The position numbers and the translations under genes are program-made. This document shows positions 1 to 9,053 of a stretch of DNA of 64,000 nt, in pieces (positions within the stretch are counted from its first letter, which is position 1; the number at the start of each line of letters is the position of its first letter). Source of the stretch: Coriobacteriaceae bacterium (GTDB lineage Bacteria > Actinomycetota > Coriobacteriia > Coriobacteriales > Eggerthellaceae); the NCBI GenBank assembly GCA_015062685.1, contig SUUE01000004.1, positions 17,242 to 81,241 of the forward strand. The letters run 5' to 3'. A model generated the notes under the pieces. The model made no database searches, was not told the origin of the DNA, and saw only the letters and a list, made by a program, of their open reading frames with translations.

Positions 1-1
1 G

Positions 2-733
2 GCCATCGTGTTTTTCGTCCACGCGCTCAGGAGCCTTTGCGAGGAGGTCGAGCACGCGCGGGTGCGGGAGATCGAGCTTCAGCGCGAGGCGCAGGAAAAG
101 GAACTCGAGCTGTTCAAGCAGACGGCGGCAGCCCTGGCGAACGCGATAGACGCGAAGGACCGCTACACGCGCGGCCATTCCGCCAGGGTCGCGCGCTATT
201 CGAGGCTGATCGCGGAGAGGGCCGGTTTGCCGGAGGACGAGTGCAAGAAGGTCTATTTCGCGGCGCTGCTGCACGACGTGGGCAAGATCGGCGTGAGAAA
301 CGACATCCTGAACAAGGTCGGGGAGTTGACCGACGAGGAGTTCGAGGAGGTCAAGGCCCATACCGTCCTCGGCTGCCGCATCCTCTCCAGCATTCGCAAC
401 TCGCCCTTCCTCAGGGACGGGGCACATTACCATCACGAGCGCTACGACGGCACCGGGTATCCCGAGGGGCTGTCCGGGGAGGACATTCCCGAGTGCGCGC
501 GCATCATCGCCGTGGCGGACGCCTACGATTCCATGACGTCCACGAGGAGCTACCGCGATTCCCTTGCCCAGGAGAGGGTGAGGGAAGAGCTCGCGGACGG
601 CGTCGGAACGCAGTTCGACCCCCAGTTCGCCACCATCATGCTGCAGCTCATCGACGAAGATTGCGGGTTCCTGATGCGCGAGAAGGGGCAGTCGAGCGAT
701 CTGCTGCCAGCGCTGGACGAAGTGGTCGACTGA
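2..733 (+). CDS. HD-GYP domain c-di-GMP phosphodiesterase, 5' end outside the window
   Basis: The frame is open from base 2, so the true start lies off the left edge; a GTG at 8 is probably not it. What remains begins with the end of a hydrophobic segment, then a charged, probably coiled-coil linker (about residues 12-38), then a full HD-GYP domain. The HD pair sits in LLHDVGKIGV and the GYP part in HHERYDGTGYPEGL, both intact. The family hydrolyses cyclic di-GMP to pGpG or GMP using a metal centre. The missing N-terminus probably carries membrane or sensory segments. It is followed by tilS with a 137-base gap and is likely a separate unit. Family assignment is firm; the input signal is unknown. 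Confidence 0.9.
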   Translation, partial: AIVFFVHALRSLCEEVEHARVREIELQREAQEKELELFKQTAAALANAIDAKDRYTRGHSARVARYSRLIAERAGLPEDECKKVYFAALLHDVGKIGVRNDILNKVGELTDEEFEEVKAHTVLGCRILSSIRNSPFLRDGAHYHHERYDGTGYPEGLSGEDIPECARIIAVADAYDSMTSTRSYRDSLAQERVREELADGVGTQFDPQFATIMLQLIDEDCGFLMREKGQSSDLLPALDEVVD

Positions 734-822
734 TCCTCGGGCATGCTGGGCTGGCGTGCTAGCCTGCCAGCGCGGCGCGGGTGACTTATGCGCTTTCGCG
801 AGACATGGTCGCTCCATCCCGC

Positions 823-828
823 TATACT
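823..828 (+). promoter_or_regulatory. Candidate -10 box for tilS
   Basis: TATACT stands 42 bases before the tilS start, with GAGACA (800-805) at a 17-base spacing as a weak -35. This is seen in sequence only. Confidence 0.35.
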
Positions 829-870
829 GCATGCTGTCATTTATTGGCATTCATTTGGGGATGGTATTCG

Positions 871-1956
871 ATGAACGTGGTGAATAGGGCGCGTACGGCC
901 ATTCGCGTCCACGACATGGCGAGCGCCGACACGCCGGTGCTGCTCATGGTGTCGGGCGGTTCCGATTCGACGGCCTTGGCCTACATCGCGAGCGAGCTCG
1001 TGGACTTCGGCGTCTTGGGGCCGGTGGCGATACTTCACGTGAACCATAATCTGCGCGGCAGGGATTCCGACGAGGATGCCGAGTTCGTGGCCAGGCTGGC
1101 CGGCTTGCTCGGCATGAAGTTCGTGTCGGCGTCGGTCGACGTGGGGGGCATCGCCGAGTCCGAGAACGGCAACGTCGAGGCTGTCGCGCGGCGCGAGCGC
1201 TACCGGGTTGCGCACGAGGCGCTCGCCGAGCTCTGCCGTGAGGCGGGCAAGCCCATCACGAGCGGGCGCATCTTCGTTGCGCATTCCGCGAACGATCGCA
1301 TCGAGAACTTCTACATGAGGTCGATCGTCGGCACGGGCCCTGGCGGGTTCAGGTCCATGCTCTATGTGAACGGCCTGGTGGCGAGGCCTCTCCTGGACGT
1401 CTCGCGCAAGGCGCTGCGCGATTACACCATCGGGCGCATCGAGCGCGAGCTGCCCGTCGTGCGCGACGAGCACGAGATGCTCTGGCGCGAGGACGCGACC
1501 AACGGGCACACCGACCGCTTCCGCGCCTACGTGCGCCACGAGATCGTGCCGCGTGCGCTTGACCGCAACCCGAACCTGGTCGAGACGCTCACGCGCACGA
1601 TGAACCTGATAGGCGACGAGGACGACATGCTCGACGACATGGCGCGCAACCTGTTCGAGCGCAGTGTCGTGTGGCTCGAGCCGGCCGAGCAGGGGTGCGT
1701 TCTCTCGCCCTTGCTGGCCGCGGAGCGCGTTCCCATGCAGCGCCGCGTGGCGATTATGGTGCTCGAGCGCTTCCTGGGCGCGGACGAGCGCATCGATACC
1801 GCCACGGTGGAGGCCGTGCTCGCGGCGTTCGCGGACGGCAAGCCGAACAGCGGGTACGTCGCGAACGTGCAGGGCAACCTCGCCGTGAGCGCGAACAAGC
1901 AAGGCGTGCGCGTGGAGCCGATGGCCGCGTTCCGCACGAGGCGCAAGCGGGCGTAG
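871..1956 (+). CDS. tilS: tRNA(Ile)-lysidine synthase
   Basis: TilS attaches lysine to C34 of the CAU-anticodon tRNA-Ile using ATP, so that it reads AUA instead of AUG. The ATP-pyrophosphatase loop SGGSDS is at residues 28-33, followed by the family's HVNHNLRG segment. The product is 361 residues. I chose the ATG at 871 because it follows GGGGATGG and because the 30 residues encoded upstream (frame open to 781) look non-conserved. The order tilS - hpt - ftsH - fol genes is a widespread housekeeping arrangement, which supports the call. A repeat cluster separates it from maf. Confidence 0.93.
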   Translation: MNVVNRARTAIRVHDMASADTPVLLMVSGGSDSTALAYIASELVDFGVLGPVAILHVNHNLRGRDSDEDAEFVARLAGLLGMKFVSASVDVGGIAESENGNVEAVARRERYRVAHEALAELCREAGKPITSGRIFVAHSANDRIENFYMRSIVGTGPGGFRSMLYVNGLVARPLLDVSRKALRDYTIGRIERELPVVRDEHEMLWREDATNGHTDRFRAYVRHEIVPRALDRNPNLVETLTRTMNLIGDEDDMLDDMARNLFERSVVWLEPAEQGCVLSPLLAAERVPMQRRVAIMVLERFLGADERIDTATVEAVLAAFADGKPNSGYVANVQGNLAVSANKQGVRVEPMAAFRTRRKRA

Positions 1957-1963
1957 GCGCGCC

Positions 1964-2202
1964 GACCGTTTCCCCGCGGGAAACTGATTGCCCCAGGGGA
2001 AACCGATTGCCCGAAACCGATTGCCCGCGGGGAAACCGGTCGGCCAATCAAACTCCCGCGGGGAAATCAGTTTCCCGCGGGGAAGCGGTTCCGCGAGACG
2101 AAACGGGGGCAAATCATTTTCCCCAGGGGAAAGTGATTGCCGGCAAGTTGGCCGCTCGCGGGCGAAAATCAATTTCCCGCGGGGAAAGTGATCGGCGGGG
2201 AA
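1964..2202. repeat. REP-like palindrome cluster 1 (tilS-maf gap)
   Basis: This tract fills nearly the whole tilS-maf gap. It holds several overlapping copies of the CCCCGCGGG / CCCGCGGGG palindrome with cores such as AAACTGATT, plus variants built on CCCCAGGGG. It opens with the flank CCGACCGTTT shared by several other clusters. No gene is visible in the gap. Confidence 0.85.
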
Positions 2203-2224
2203 GGGCCTGCAGGACGGAGGAAAA

Positions 2225-2851
2225 GTGGCTGCAGATGAGGAATTCGACATAGTGCTCGCGAGCGGCTCGCCGCGCCGGCGCGAGCTGCTCGAGGAGGCGG
2301 GCCTGCGCTTCAGGGTGCACCCCGTCGACGCCGACGAGACGCTCGACGAGCGCCTTATGGAAGAGCCCGAAGCAGCGGTTAAGCGCCTGGCGGAGCGCAA
2401 GGCGAAAGCCGCGGTCGAGCAGTTGGTGACGCCGGATTACGACGGCGACCTCGTCGTGATCGGGTCGGATACGATGGTCGTGTTTCGCGGCCAGATCTTC
2501 GGCAAGCCGGCCGACCGCGCCGACGCCGAGCGCATGCTCGGCACCCTTTCGGGCCACGGCCACGACGTCCACACCGCCGTGTCGATGTGGCTGGTCCACG
2601 CGCCCGCCTCGGGCGACGTGAGCATCGCCTACCGCACGTTCCTCGACACGACCTACGTCTATTTCCGCGACCTGACCGACGACGAGATCGCCGCCTACAT
2701 CGAGACGGGCGACCCGTTCGACAAGGCGGGCGCTTACGGCATCCAGTCCGGCGCCGGAGCGTTCGTGGACCACATCGAGGGCAGCCTCGACACCGTCATC
2801 GGCTTTCCCGTAGAGCGTTTCCGCCGGGAGTTCCCCGATCTGTTCGACTAG
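2225..2851 (+). CDS. maf: Maf family nucleoside triphosphate pyrophosphatase
   Basis: Maf proteins hydrolyse non-canonical or methylated nucleoside triphosphates (dTTP/UTP or m7GTP type) to monophosphates and have been linked to division arrest. The signature ASGSPRR is at residues 12-18, and the C-terminal KAGAYGIQ motif and a conserved DTVIGFP stretch are present. The 208-residue length is normal. The GTG start at 2225 follows a strong GGAGG (2216-2220). Which nucleotide it prefers cannot be told from the motif alone. Confidence 0.92.
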   Translation: MAADEEFDIVLASGSPRRRELLEEAGLRFRVHPVDADETLDERLMEEPEAAVKRLAERKAKAAVEQLVTPDYDGDLVVIGSDTMVVFRGQIFGKPADRADAERMLGTLSGHGHDVHTAVSMWLVHAPASGDVSIAYRTFLDTTYVYFRDLTDDEIAAYIETGDPFDKAGAYGIQSGAGAFVDHIEGSLDTVIGFPVERFRREFPDLFD

Positions 2852-2999
2852 CCGCACCACGCCCGCGGGCCCGTTCGGCCTGCTCCCCGACGTGTAAACT
2901 TCGTGGCTGTTCCCGAGCGTTAGTGCATCCTTGGAGCTGAGCAAACCGCCAAATGGTACACTTTCCCTTTGAATATAGGAGCAGATAGATTGGGTAATT

Positions 3000-3551
3000 A
3001 TGCATAAGGACATCAAGGAAATCCTTTTTGCGGACACCGAGATTCAGGCCCGCGTTGCCGAGATCGGCGCGGCTTTGACCGACGAGTACTCCGAAGCCGC
3101 CGCACGCGGCGAAGAGGTGATCCTGCTCTCCGTTCTCCGCGGTGCAGCCATCTTCATGGCCGACCTGGCGAGGGCGACCGAGATTCCGCTCGAGATGGAC
3201 TACATGGCCCTCTCGTCGTACGGCAGGGGCACGACGAGCTCGGGCGAGGTCAAGATCGTGAAGGACCTGACGAGCGACATCCAGGGGAAGCATGTCGTCG
3301 TGGTAGAGGACATCCTCGACTCCGGCCTGACGCTGCAGTTCCTCATCAACTACCTGCAGCAGCGCGACCCGGCGTCGATCGAGGTCATCACGTTGCTCCG
3401 CAAGAGGGCGAAGGCCCAGGCAGACATCAAGTGCGCCCACATCGGCTTCGAGTGCCCCGACGAGTTCATCGTCGGCTACGGCCTCGACTACGCCGAGCGC
3501 TACCGCAACCTGCCCTACATCGGCATCCTGAAGCCGGAAGTGTACGAGTAA
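3000..3551 (+). CDS. hpt: Hypoxanthine phosphoribosyltransferase
   Basis: This purine salvage enzyme joins PRPP to hypoxanthine or guanine. The PRPP-binding loop VVVVEDILDSGLTL spans residues 99-112, and the SVLRGAAIFMADL segment near residue 44 matches the family's pyrophosphate-binding loop. It has 183 residues, a normal length. The ATG at 3000 lacks a close ribosome site; AGGAG lies about 19 bases upstream, so the start is less certain than the identity. ftsH follows after 20 bases, the usual hpt-ftsH pair. Confidence 0.94.
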   Translation: MHKDIKEILFADTEIQARVAEIGAALTDEYSEAAARGEEVILLSVLRGAAIFMADLARATEIPLEMDYMALSSYGRGTTSSGEVKIVKDLTSDIQGKHVVVVEDILDSGLTLQFLINYLQQRDPASIEVITLLRKRAKAQADIKCAHIGFECPDEFIVGYGLDYAERYRNLPYIGILKPEVYE

Positions 3552-3571
3552 CCTCAGCAGAGAGATAACGC

Positions 3572-5869
3572 ATGCCACAAAACAATCCTCAACCAAATGG
3601 GAACGGCGCCGATAACCGCAACCTGATTGTCTGGATTATCGTCGCCGTCGTCATAGCGATCGTCGTCGGCAACCAGTTCATGTTCAACCGGCAGGCCACC
3701 GAGGGCCCGCAGGCTCCCGACGCGCTGATCACATCCGAGTTCCTGCAGGCCGTCGAGCAGGACCGCGTGGTTTCCGTGGTCTACGACGCGCGCAACTACA
3801 CGGTCACCGGCTCGTACTACCCTGCGGTCACGGCGGGCAAGACGGCGGTCGACGCGTTCAACGAGGCGTTCTCGGCCCTCAACACGCGCATGAGCGTGCT
3901 CGCGGAAGGCAAGGCGAGCTCCGTCGAGGGCGTCGCCACCGAGACGCTCCAGACGCAGACGCTCGGCGAACTCCGCGGCTACACGTCCACCTACGTGGGC
4001 CAGGAGTCGCTCGCGCAGCTCGCGGCCAAGCACCCGCAGATGACCTACGAGGTGGTCCTGCCCACGCAGTGGCTCGACATCCTCGGCACGCTGCTTCCGA
4101 TCCTGCTGTTCGGCGTGCTCATCTTCATCTTCTTCCAGCAGATGCAGAAGGCGAACAACCAGCAGATGGGCTTCGGCAAGACCAAGGCGAAGAAGGCCCA
4201 CGAGGAGCGCCCTGACGTCAAGTTCGACGACGTCGCCGGCGTCGACGAGGCCGTGGAGGAGATGCAGGAGATCAAGGACTTCCTGTCGAACCCCGAGAAG
4301 TACCAGTCGCTCGGCGCGAAGATCCCGCGCGGCTGCCTGCTCGTCGGCCCTCCGGGCACGGGCAAGACGCTGCTCGCGCGCGCCGTCGCGGGCGAGGCGG
4401 GCGTCCCGTTCTTCAGCATTTCGGGCTCCGACTTCGTCGAGATGTTCGTCGGCGTGGGCGCGAGCCGCGTGCGCGACCTGTTCCAGCAGGCGAAGGACGC
4501 CGCGCCCTCCATCATCTTCATCGACGAGATCGACGCGGTCGGCCGCCAGCGCGGCGCAGGCCTCGGCGGCGGCCACGACGAGCGCGAGCAGACGCTCAAC
4601 CAGCTGCTCGTGGAGATGGACGGCTTCGACAAGAACGAGTCCGTCGTGCTCATCGCGGCGACGAACCGCTCCGACATCCTCGACCCCGCGCTGCTGCGCC
4701 CGGGCCGCTTCGACCGCCAGATCGTGGTCGACGTGCCCGACGTGAAGGGCCGCGAGCGCATACTCCAGGTGCACGCCGAGGACAAGCCCATCGGCAGCGA
4801 CGTCGACCTGAAGAAGATCGCCTCGCTCACGCCGGGTTTCACGGGCGCCGACCTCATGAACCTCATGAACGAGAGCGCGCTGCTCACCGCGAGGCGCGGC
4901 AAGAAGGTCATCACCATGCAGGAAGTGACCGAGTCCATGGAGCGCGTCATCGCCGGCCCCGAGCGCAAGGGCCGCGTGATGAACGAGGAGACCCGCAAGA
5001 CCATCGCCTACCACGAGAGCGGCCATGCGCTCGTGGGGCATTTGCTCGAGCACGCCGACCCGGTGCACAAGATCTCGATCATCTCGCGCGGTCGCGCGCT
5101 CGGCTACACGATGTCCATTCCCGACGAGGACAAGGTGCTCAACTCGCTCACCGAGATGCGCGCCCAGCTGGCGGTGCTCATGGGCGGCCGCGTGGCCGAG
5201 GAGATCTACCGCGGCGACATCACGACCGGCGCCAGCAACGACCTGGAGCGCGCCACGAAGATCGCGCGCTCGATCGTCACGCAGTACGGCATGAGCCCGC
5301 TCGGCCACCAGGTGTTCGGGCAGCCCAACCACGAGGTGTTCCTCGGTCGCGATTACGGCAACACGCAGGACTATTCGGACGAGACGGCCAAGCGCATCGA
5401 CGACGAGGTTGCGCGCATCATGAGCGAGGCCCACGATTGCGCCTACGAGATCCTGTCGGCGCGCGCCGACCAGATGCACCTCATGGCGAGCGTGCTCTTG
5501 GAGCGCGAGACCGTCGACGGCGAGGCCTGCCAGGCGCTGCTCGAGAACAAGTGGGACGAGTACCTGGCCCACGAGGATGAGATCATCGCCCGCAAGGAGG
5601 CGGAGGAGGCGGCCGCGCGTGCACGCGACGAGCGCCTCGCCGACCCCAACTGGCGCGACAAGGAGCAGGCGGCCATGCAGAGCGCCTACGGCATGGCGCC
5701 CGCGCCTGCTGCCGGGGTCGCGGTAGCGCAGGAGCCCGCAGCGCCGGAACCCGCTCCCGCGCCCGAGGACGGCGAGCCCGCGGATGCCGGTGTCGAAAAC
5801 CGTTTCGACCCGGGTTACACCGACCAGGCCCCCGCGCCCAAGTTCCCGGGGGACGATAGCGAGCAATAG
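3572..5869 (+). CDS. ftsH: ATP-dependent zinc metalloprotease FtsH
   Basis: FtsH is a membrane-anchored AAA+ protease that degrades misassembled membrane proteins and some regulators. A first membrane segment is at about residues 14-30 and a second at about 168-188, with an external domain between. The AAA module has Walker A GPPGTGKT at 259-266 and Walker [12 protein letters not shown]. The zinc site HESGH is at 481-485; Ser replaces the more common Ala. The tail after about 690 is rich in Ala, Pro and Glu and probably disordered. 765 residues is long for the family because of this tail. Confidence 0.96.
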   Translation: MPQNNPQPNGNGADNRNLIVWIIVAVVIAIVVGNQFMFNRQATEGPQAPDALITSEFLQAVEQDRVVSVVYDARNYTVTGSYYPAVTAGKTAVDAFNEAFSALNTRMSVLAEGKASSVEGVATETLQTQTLGELRGYTSTYVGQESLAQLAAKHPQMTYEVVLPTQWLDILGTLLPILLFGVLIFIFFQQMQKANNQQMGFGKTKAKKAHEERPDVKFDDVAGVDEAVEEMQEIKDFLSNPEKYQSLGAKIPRGCLLVGPPGTGKTLLARAVAGEAGVPFFSISGSDFVEMFVGVGASRVRDLFQQAKDAAPSIIFIDEIDAVGRQRGAGLGGGHDEREQTLNQLLVEMDGFDKNESVVLIAATNRSDILDPALLRPGRFDRQIVVDVPDVKGRERILQVHAEDKPIGSDVDLKKIASLTPGFTGADLMNLMNESALLTARRGKKVITMQEVTESMERVIAGPERKGRVMNEETRKTIAYHESGHALVGHLLEHADPVHKISIISRGRALGYTMSIPDEDKVLNSLTEMRAQLAVLMGGRVAEEIYRGDITTGASNDLERATKIARSIVTQYGMSPLGHQVFGQPNHEVFLGRDYGNTQDYSDETAKRIDDEVARIMSEAHDCAYEILSARADQMHLMASVLLERETVDGEACQALLENKWDEYLAHEDEIIARKEAEEAAARARDERLADPNWRDKEQAAMQSAYGMAPAPAAGVAVAQEPAAPEPAPAPEDGEPADAGVENRFDPGYTDQAPAPKFPGDDSEQ

Positions 5870-5884
5870 GAGAGTATTTGCGCC

Positions 5885-7198
5885 ATGACCTGGCATTGCG
5901 GTACGTTTGAATTCGACGAGAGGATGCCCATCATCATGGGCATCCTTAATGTGACGCCCGATTCGTTTTCCGATGGCGGGTGCTACGAGAGCCTCGAGAG
6001 CGCCGTGGAGCACGCGCGCGGCATGATCGACGCCGGCGCCCATATCATCGACGTGGGCGGCGAGTCGACGCGGCCCGGTTCCGAGACCGTGTCCGAGGAA
6101 GAGGAGATCGCCCGCACGGCGGGCGTCGTGAGGGCGCTTGCCGCGGAGGGCATATGCGTGAGCATCGACACGCGCCATGCGGCCGTCGCGAAGGCGGCGC
6201 TCGACGCAGGCGCGTCCATCGTGAACGACGTGTCCGGCTTCCGCGACCCCGCGATGGTGGAGGTGGCGGCCTCGTGCGACGCGGGGCTGGTCGTCATGCA
6301 CATGAAGGGCGAGCCCGCCACCATGCAGGACGATCCTGTCTACGACGACGTCGTCGCCGAGGTGCGCGATTACCTGCGCGAGCAGGCGGCCATGCTCGAG
6401 TCCGCCGGCGTGGCGCGCGAGCGCATCTGTATCGACCCGGGCCCGGGCTTCGGGAAGACGCCTTCCCAGACCATGGAAATCGTCCGCAACTTCCACGAGT
6501 TCGCGCGCTTGGGCTACCCGGTCATGTGCGCCGTTTCACGCAAGAGCTTCATCGGGTGGGCCTACCATATCGACGACCCGGCCGAGCGCGATATTGCGTC
6601 GGCGGCCGAGGCGTTGCTCGCATGCGAGCTGGGCGCCACCGTCGTGCGCGCGCACAACGTGGAGGTGACGGCGGGCGGCTTGCGCGACCTGAGGCCGCTC
6701 GTGGTGTTGAGCCTCGGCAGCAACGTGGCGCTTGTGGGCAACCCGGGCGAGGAGCAGGAGGCGAAGATCGCGCAGCTGAATCAGGCGATCAGCCAGATCT
6801 GCTCGCTGCCCGATTCGCAGATCGTGGACGTGTCGAGCTTCTATGCGAGCGAGCCCGCCTACTACGAGGACCAGGACGAGTTCGTGAACGCCGTCGTGCT
6901 CATGCGCTGCGGGGTTCCGCCCGCGGAGCTGTTGAAGTACCTGCACGCCATCGAGAACAGCCTCGGGCGCGTCCGCACCATTGAGAACGGTCCGCGCACG
7001 TGCGATCTCGATATCGTGGACTACCAGATGTACGAAGTTGAGAACGAGGTGCTGACCTTGCCCCACCCGCGCGCCCTGGAGCGTGACTTCGTCGTGAGGC
7101 CGCTGGCCGAGTTGAGGCCGCATTTCGTTTTCGCCGATGGTTCGAGCATCGACGACGCCCATCCCGAGTATGGCGCTGCAACCCGAATCGAACGATAA
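5885..7198 (+). CDS. folP-folK: Dihydropteroate synthase - HPPK fusion
   Basis: Two folate-pathway enzymes are joined in 437 residues. Residues 1-275 are dihydropteroate synthase (NVTPDSFSDGG at 22-32, DVGGESTRPGS, IDPGPGFGKT), which couples p-aminobenzoate to the pterin diphosphate. From about 276, LSLGSN and the ENGPRTCDLDIVDY motif mark 6-hydroxymethyl-dihydropterin pyrophosphokinase, which makes that pterin substrate. The domains are thus in reverse pathway order. No folB reading frame lies between or beside them. It follows ftsH by 15 bases and precedes birA by 13 bases, suggesting co-transcription. Confidence 0.93.
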   Translation: MTWHCGTFEFDERMPIIMGILNVTPDSFSDGGCYESLESAVEHARGMIDAGAHIIDVGGESTRPGSETVSEEEEIARTAGVVRALAAEGICVSIDTRHAAVAKAALDAGASIVNDVSGFRDPAMVEVAASCDAGLVVMHMKGEPATMQDDPVYDDVVAEVRDYLREQAAMLESAGVARERICIDPGPGFGKTPSQTMEIVRNFHEFARLGYPVMCAVSRKSFIGWAYHIDDPAERDIASAAEALLACELGATVVRAHNVEVTAGGLRDLRPLVVLSLGSNVALVGNPGEEQEAKIAQLNQAISQICSLPDSQIVDVSSFYASEPAYYEDQDEFVNAVVLMRCGVPPAELLKYLHAIENSLGRVRTIENGPRTCDLDIVDYQMYEVENEVLTLPHPRALERDFVVRPLAELRPHFVFADGSSIDDAHPEYGAATRIER

Positions 7199-7211
7199 GG
7201 TTAGGGGAGAC

Positions 7212-8012
7212 ATGAAACCACTTGACGTTGCGCTGTTCAAGGAAATCGATTCGACGAACGAGCAGGTGAAGAAGGCCCTGCGAGCCCATGCGGCCGAAGG
7301 GTACGTGTGCCGCGCGCGCAAGCAGACGGGCGGGTACGGGCGCCAGGGACGTTACTGGACGAGCCCCGAGGGCGGCTTGTACCAGTCGATTCTGCTGCGG
7401 CCTGGTCGCAGCGTCTCCGAGCTTCCCTCGCTCGGGTTCGTCATGGCGCTGTCGATCCGTGCGGCGCTCTTGAGGCTTTCCGCCATGCCCGCGGAGTCGA
7501 TTCAGGTGAAGTGGCCGAACGACCTCATGGTGGGCGACGAGAAGATAGCGGGCATCTCCATGGAGGCCACGGCGGGCGGCGTGTGCATCGGCGTCGGCGT
7601 CAACGTGTTCCGGCCGAAGATGGAGGGCGACCTGCTCACCGACGGGCGTTACAAGCCCGCGTTCTTCGCCGATCTGGCGATCGGGTTTACCGAGGTGGGC
7701 GGCATAGCCTTCGGGAACGGTTACTCGTTCGCGAACCAGGAGGAGGCGATCGACGCGGTGGGAGACGCAGTGCTCTCCTCGTTCTGGCAGTGCTACCCGG
7801 TGTGGCAGGCCAACGGGTTCGCGCCGTTCGTCCACGAGTACGAGCAGTGCAACTACCTGCAGGGGAAGAAGGTGCGCATGCAGGTGCTGAGCGGCGATGT
7901 GATCGTCGAGGGCACCGTCGTGGGCGTGGACGCCGAGACCCTCTGCTTGCTCGTGAACGACGGTACGCAGATCGTGAAGGTCAACAGCGGCGAGGCTCAC
8001 ATCCTTTCGTAG
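7212..8012 (+). CDS. birA: Biotin-[acetyl-CoA-carboxylase] ligase, monofunctional
   Basis: The enzyme activates biotin as biotinyl-AMP and attaches it to carboxylase carrier proteins. The nucleotide loop GGYGRQGRYW is at residues 40-49 and KWPNDLMVGDEKIAG starts at 100. At 266 residues it lacks the N-terminal winged helix of E. coli BirA, so it should not act as a DNA-binding repressor. The ATG at 7212 lies 11 bases after TAAGG; a frame extending back to 7137 would overlap folP-folK and is less likely. bioY lies convergently downstream, so this is a biotin import and use pair without visible synthesis genes. Confidence 0.92.
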   Translation: MKPLDVALFKEIDSTNEQVKKALRAHAAEGYVCRARKQTGGYGRQGRYWTSPEGGLYQSILLRPGRSVSELPSLGFVMALSIRAALLRLSAMPAESIQVKWPNDLMVGDEKIAGISMEATAGGVCIGVGVNVFRPKMEGDLLTDGRYKPAFFADLAIGFTEVGGIAFGNGYSFANQEEAIDAVGDAVLSSFWQCYPVWQANGFAPFVHEYEQCNYLQGKKVRMQVLSGDVIVEGTVVGVDAETLCLLVNDGTQIVKVNSGEAHILS

Positions 8013-8050
8013 CCCGAGGCGGGCATTGCCGCTTCGCCGCTACTTCGCAG

Positions 8051-8208
8051 CCGACCGTTTTCCCCGCGGGAAAACGGTCGGCGCAAAAATGGTTTACCTA
8101 GCTCAAAAAGATTCCTCTGGGGAAACCGATTTCCCCAGAGGAAAGTGATTCTCGGCGTTGTCGCCATCTCCCCGCGGGCAACCGGTTTCCCGCGGGGAAA
8201 ACGGTTGG
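8051..8208. repeat. REP-like palindrome cluster 2 (birA-bioY gap)
   Basis: It begins with a perfect 31-base palindrome (8051-8081, arms CCGACCGTTTTCCC and GGGAAAACGGTCGG). It then has a CCCCAGAGG-type variant and ends with a standard unit at 8169-8198 (core CAACCGGTTT). It sits between convergent genes, where the palindromes could act as terminators. Confidence 0.85.
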
Positions 8209-8232
8209 TGGCCGCGGAGGCTTGAGCTCCCT

Positions 8233-8814
8233 TTATCGGTTGGAGAGCGCGTTGATGATTACGCGGGCGACTGCTGTTGCCGCGACGATCTTGATGATGT
8301 CGACGACCACGAACGGGGCGACGGTCACGAGGAGCGACTCGACGGGGCCAACGCCTGCGACCACCATGTACTGAAGCCAGCCGCACGCATAGGCCACGAA
8401 CGTGAACACGAGGCCGCTTGCCACGCCGACGCCGAAGTTGTCGATGCCGCGGCTGCGGAAGAAGGCGAGCAGCGCAACTGCGAGCGACACGCCGATGAGG
8501 TAGCCCCAGAGGAAGCCGCCGGTGAAGCCCATGAGCACGCCGATGCCCCCGCGCATGCCGGAGAACACCGGAACCCCGATGGCGCCGAGGGCGAGGTAGC
8601 CCGCGGTAGCGCCGATTGCCTGTTTCGGGGTGAGCACGAGGATGGCGAGCGTCACGGCGAACATCTGCAGCGTGAAGGGAACGGGGCCGATGGGGACCGT
8701 GATCCAGGCCGAGACGGCCATGACGGCGATGGAGAGCGCCGTGAACGTGATGGATCGTGTGCGAGAGTCGGAATATGCTAGCGGCTTGATCTCGCTCGTC
8801 TTCGTCTGGTACAT
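8233..8814 (-). CDS. bioY: Biotin transporter BioY (ECF substrate-binding subunit)
   Basis: BioY is the membrane S-component that captures biotin and works with the shared ECF ATPase module or alone. The 193-residue product has about six hydrophobic segments and the family motifs VPIGPVPFTLQ near the start and GYLALGAIGVPVFSG. The ATG at 8814 follows AGGAGA on the minus strand; upstream in-frame codons run through a repeat and are not credible coding. No ECF ATPase genes are in this window. It is convergent with birA and divergent from a lipoprotein gene. Confidence 0.93.
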   Translation of the reverse strand: MYQTKTSEIKPLAYSDSRTRSITFTALSIAVMAVSAWITVPIGPVPFTLQMFAVTLAILVLTPKQAIGATAGYLALGAIGVPVFSGMRGGIGVLMGFTGGFLWGYLIGVSLAVALLAFFRSRGIDNFGVGVASGLVFTFVAYACGWLQYMVVAGVGPVESLLVTVAPFVVVDIIKIVAATAVARVIINALSNR

Positions 8815-8910
8815 GATTTTGAATCTTCTCCTAACGTTCGGTATCGGTTCCGTCCCAACAAAGCCCGACAATTCTAGCACTTGTTCGCGCGCCCCTGTCC
8901 AGCGGCATCC

Positions 8911-8960
8911 GCCGACCGTTTTCCCCGCGGGTAATCGGTTGCCCGCGGGGAAAACGGTCG
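8911..8960. repeat. REP-like palindrome 3, between divergent genes
   Basis: This is a single well-formed unit: outer flanks CCGACCGTTTT and AAAACGGTCG surround CCCCGCGGG and CCCGCGGGG with core TAATCGGTTG. It occupies the middle of the divergent bioY / lipoprotein gap, where it may affect both promoters. Confidence 0.85.
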
Positions 8961-9053
8961 TGCCCGCGGTTTCGCCTCGTTTGCGCTTTTCCTCGGAGCC
9001 GTGGGGCGCAGGTATAATTTGCGGGGAGGTAACCGAACGTAGAAAGGGCTGCG

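Noticed and set aside
2931-2962. Sigma-70 promoter for hpt (TTGGAG / TACACT)
   Set aside because: The two boxes are 20 bases apart, too far for a normal promoter, and no alternative pair was better.
3554-6496. A 980-codon open frame antisense to ftsH and folP, and many similar long antisense frames (for example opposite the tsa fusion and the 35.5 kb molybdoenzyme)
   Set aside because: They are shadows caused by high GC in the third codon position of real genes; their products are low-complexity Arg/Ala/His/Val-rich and match no motif.
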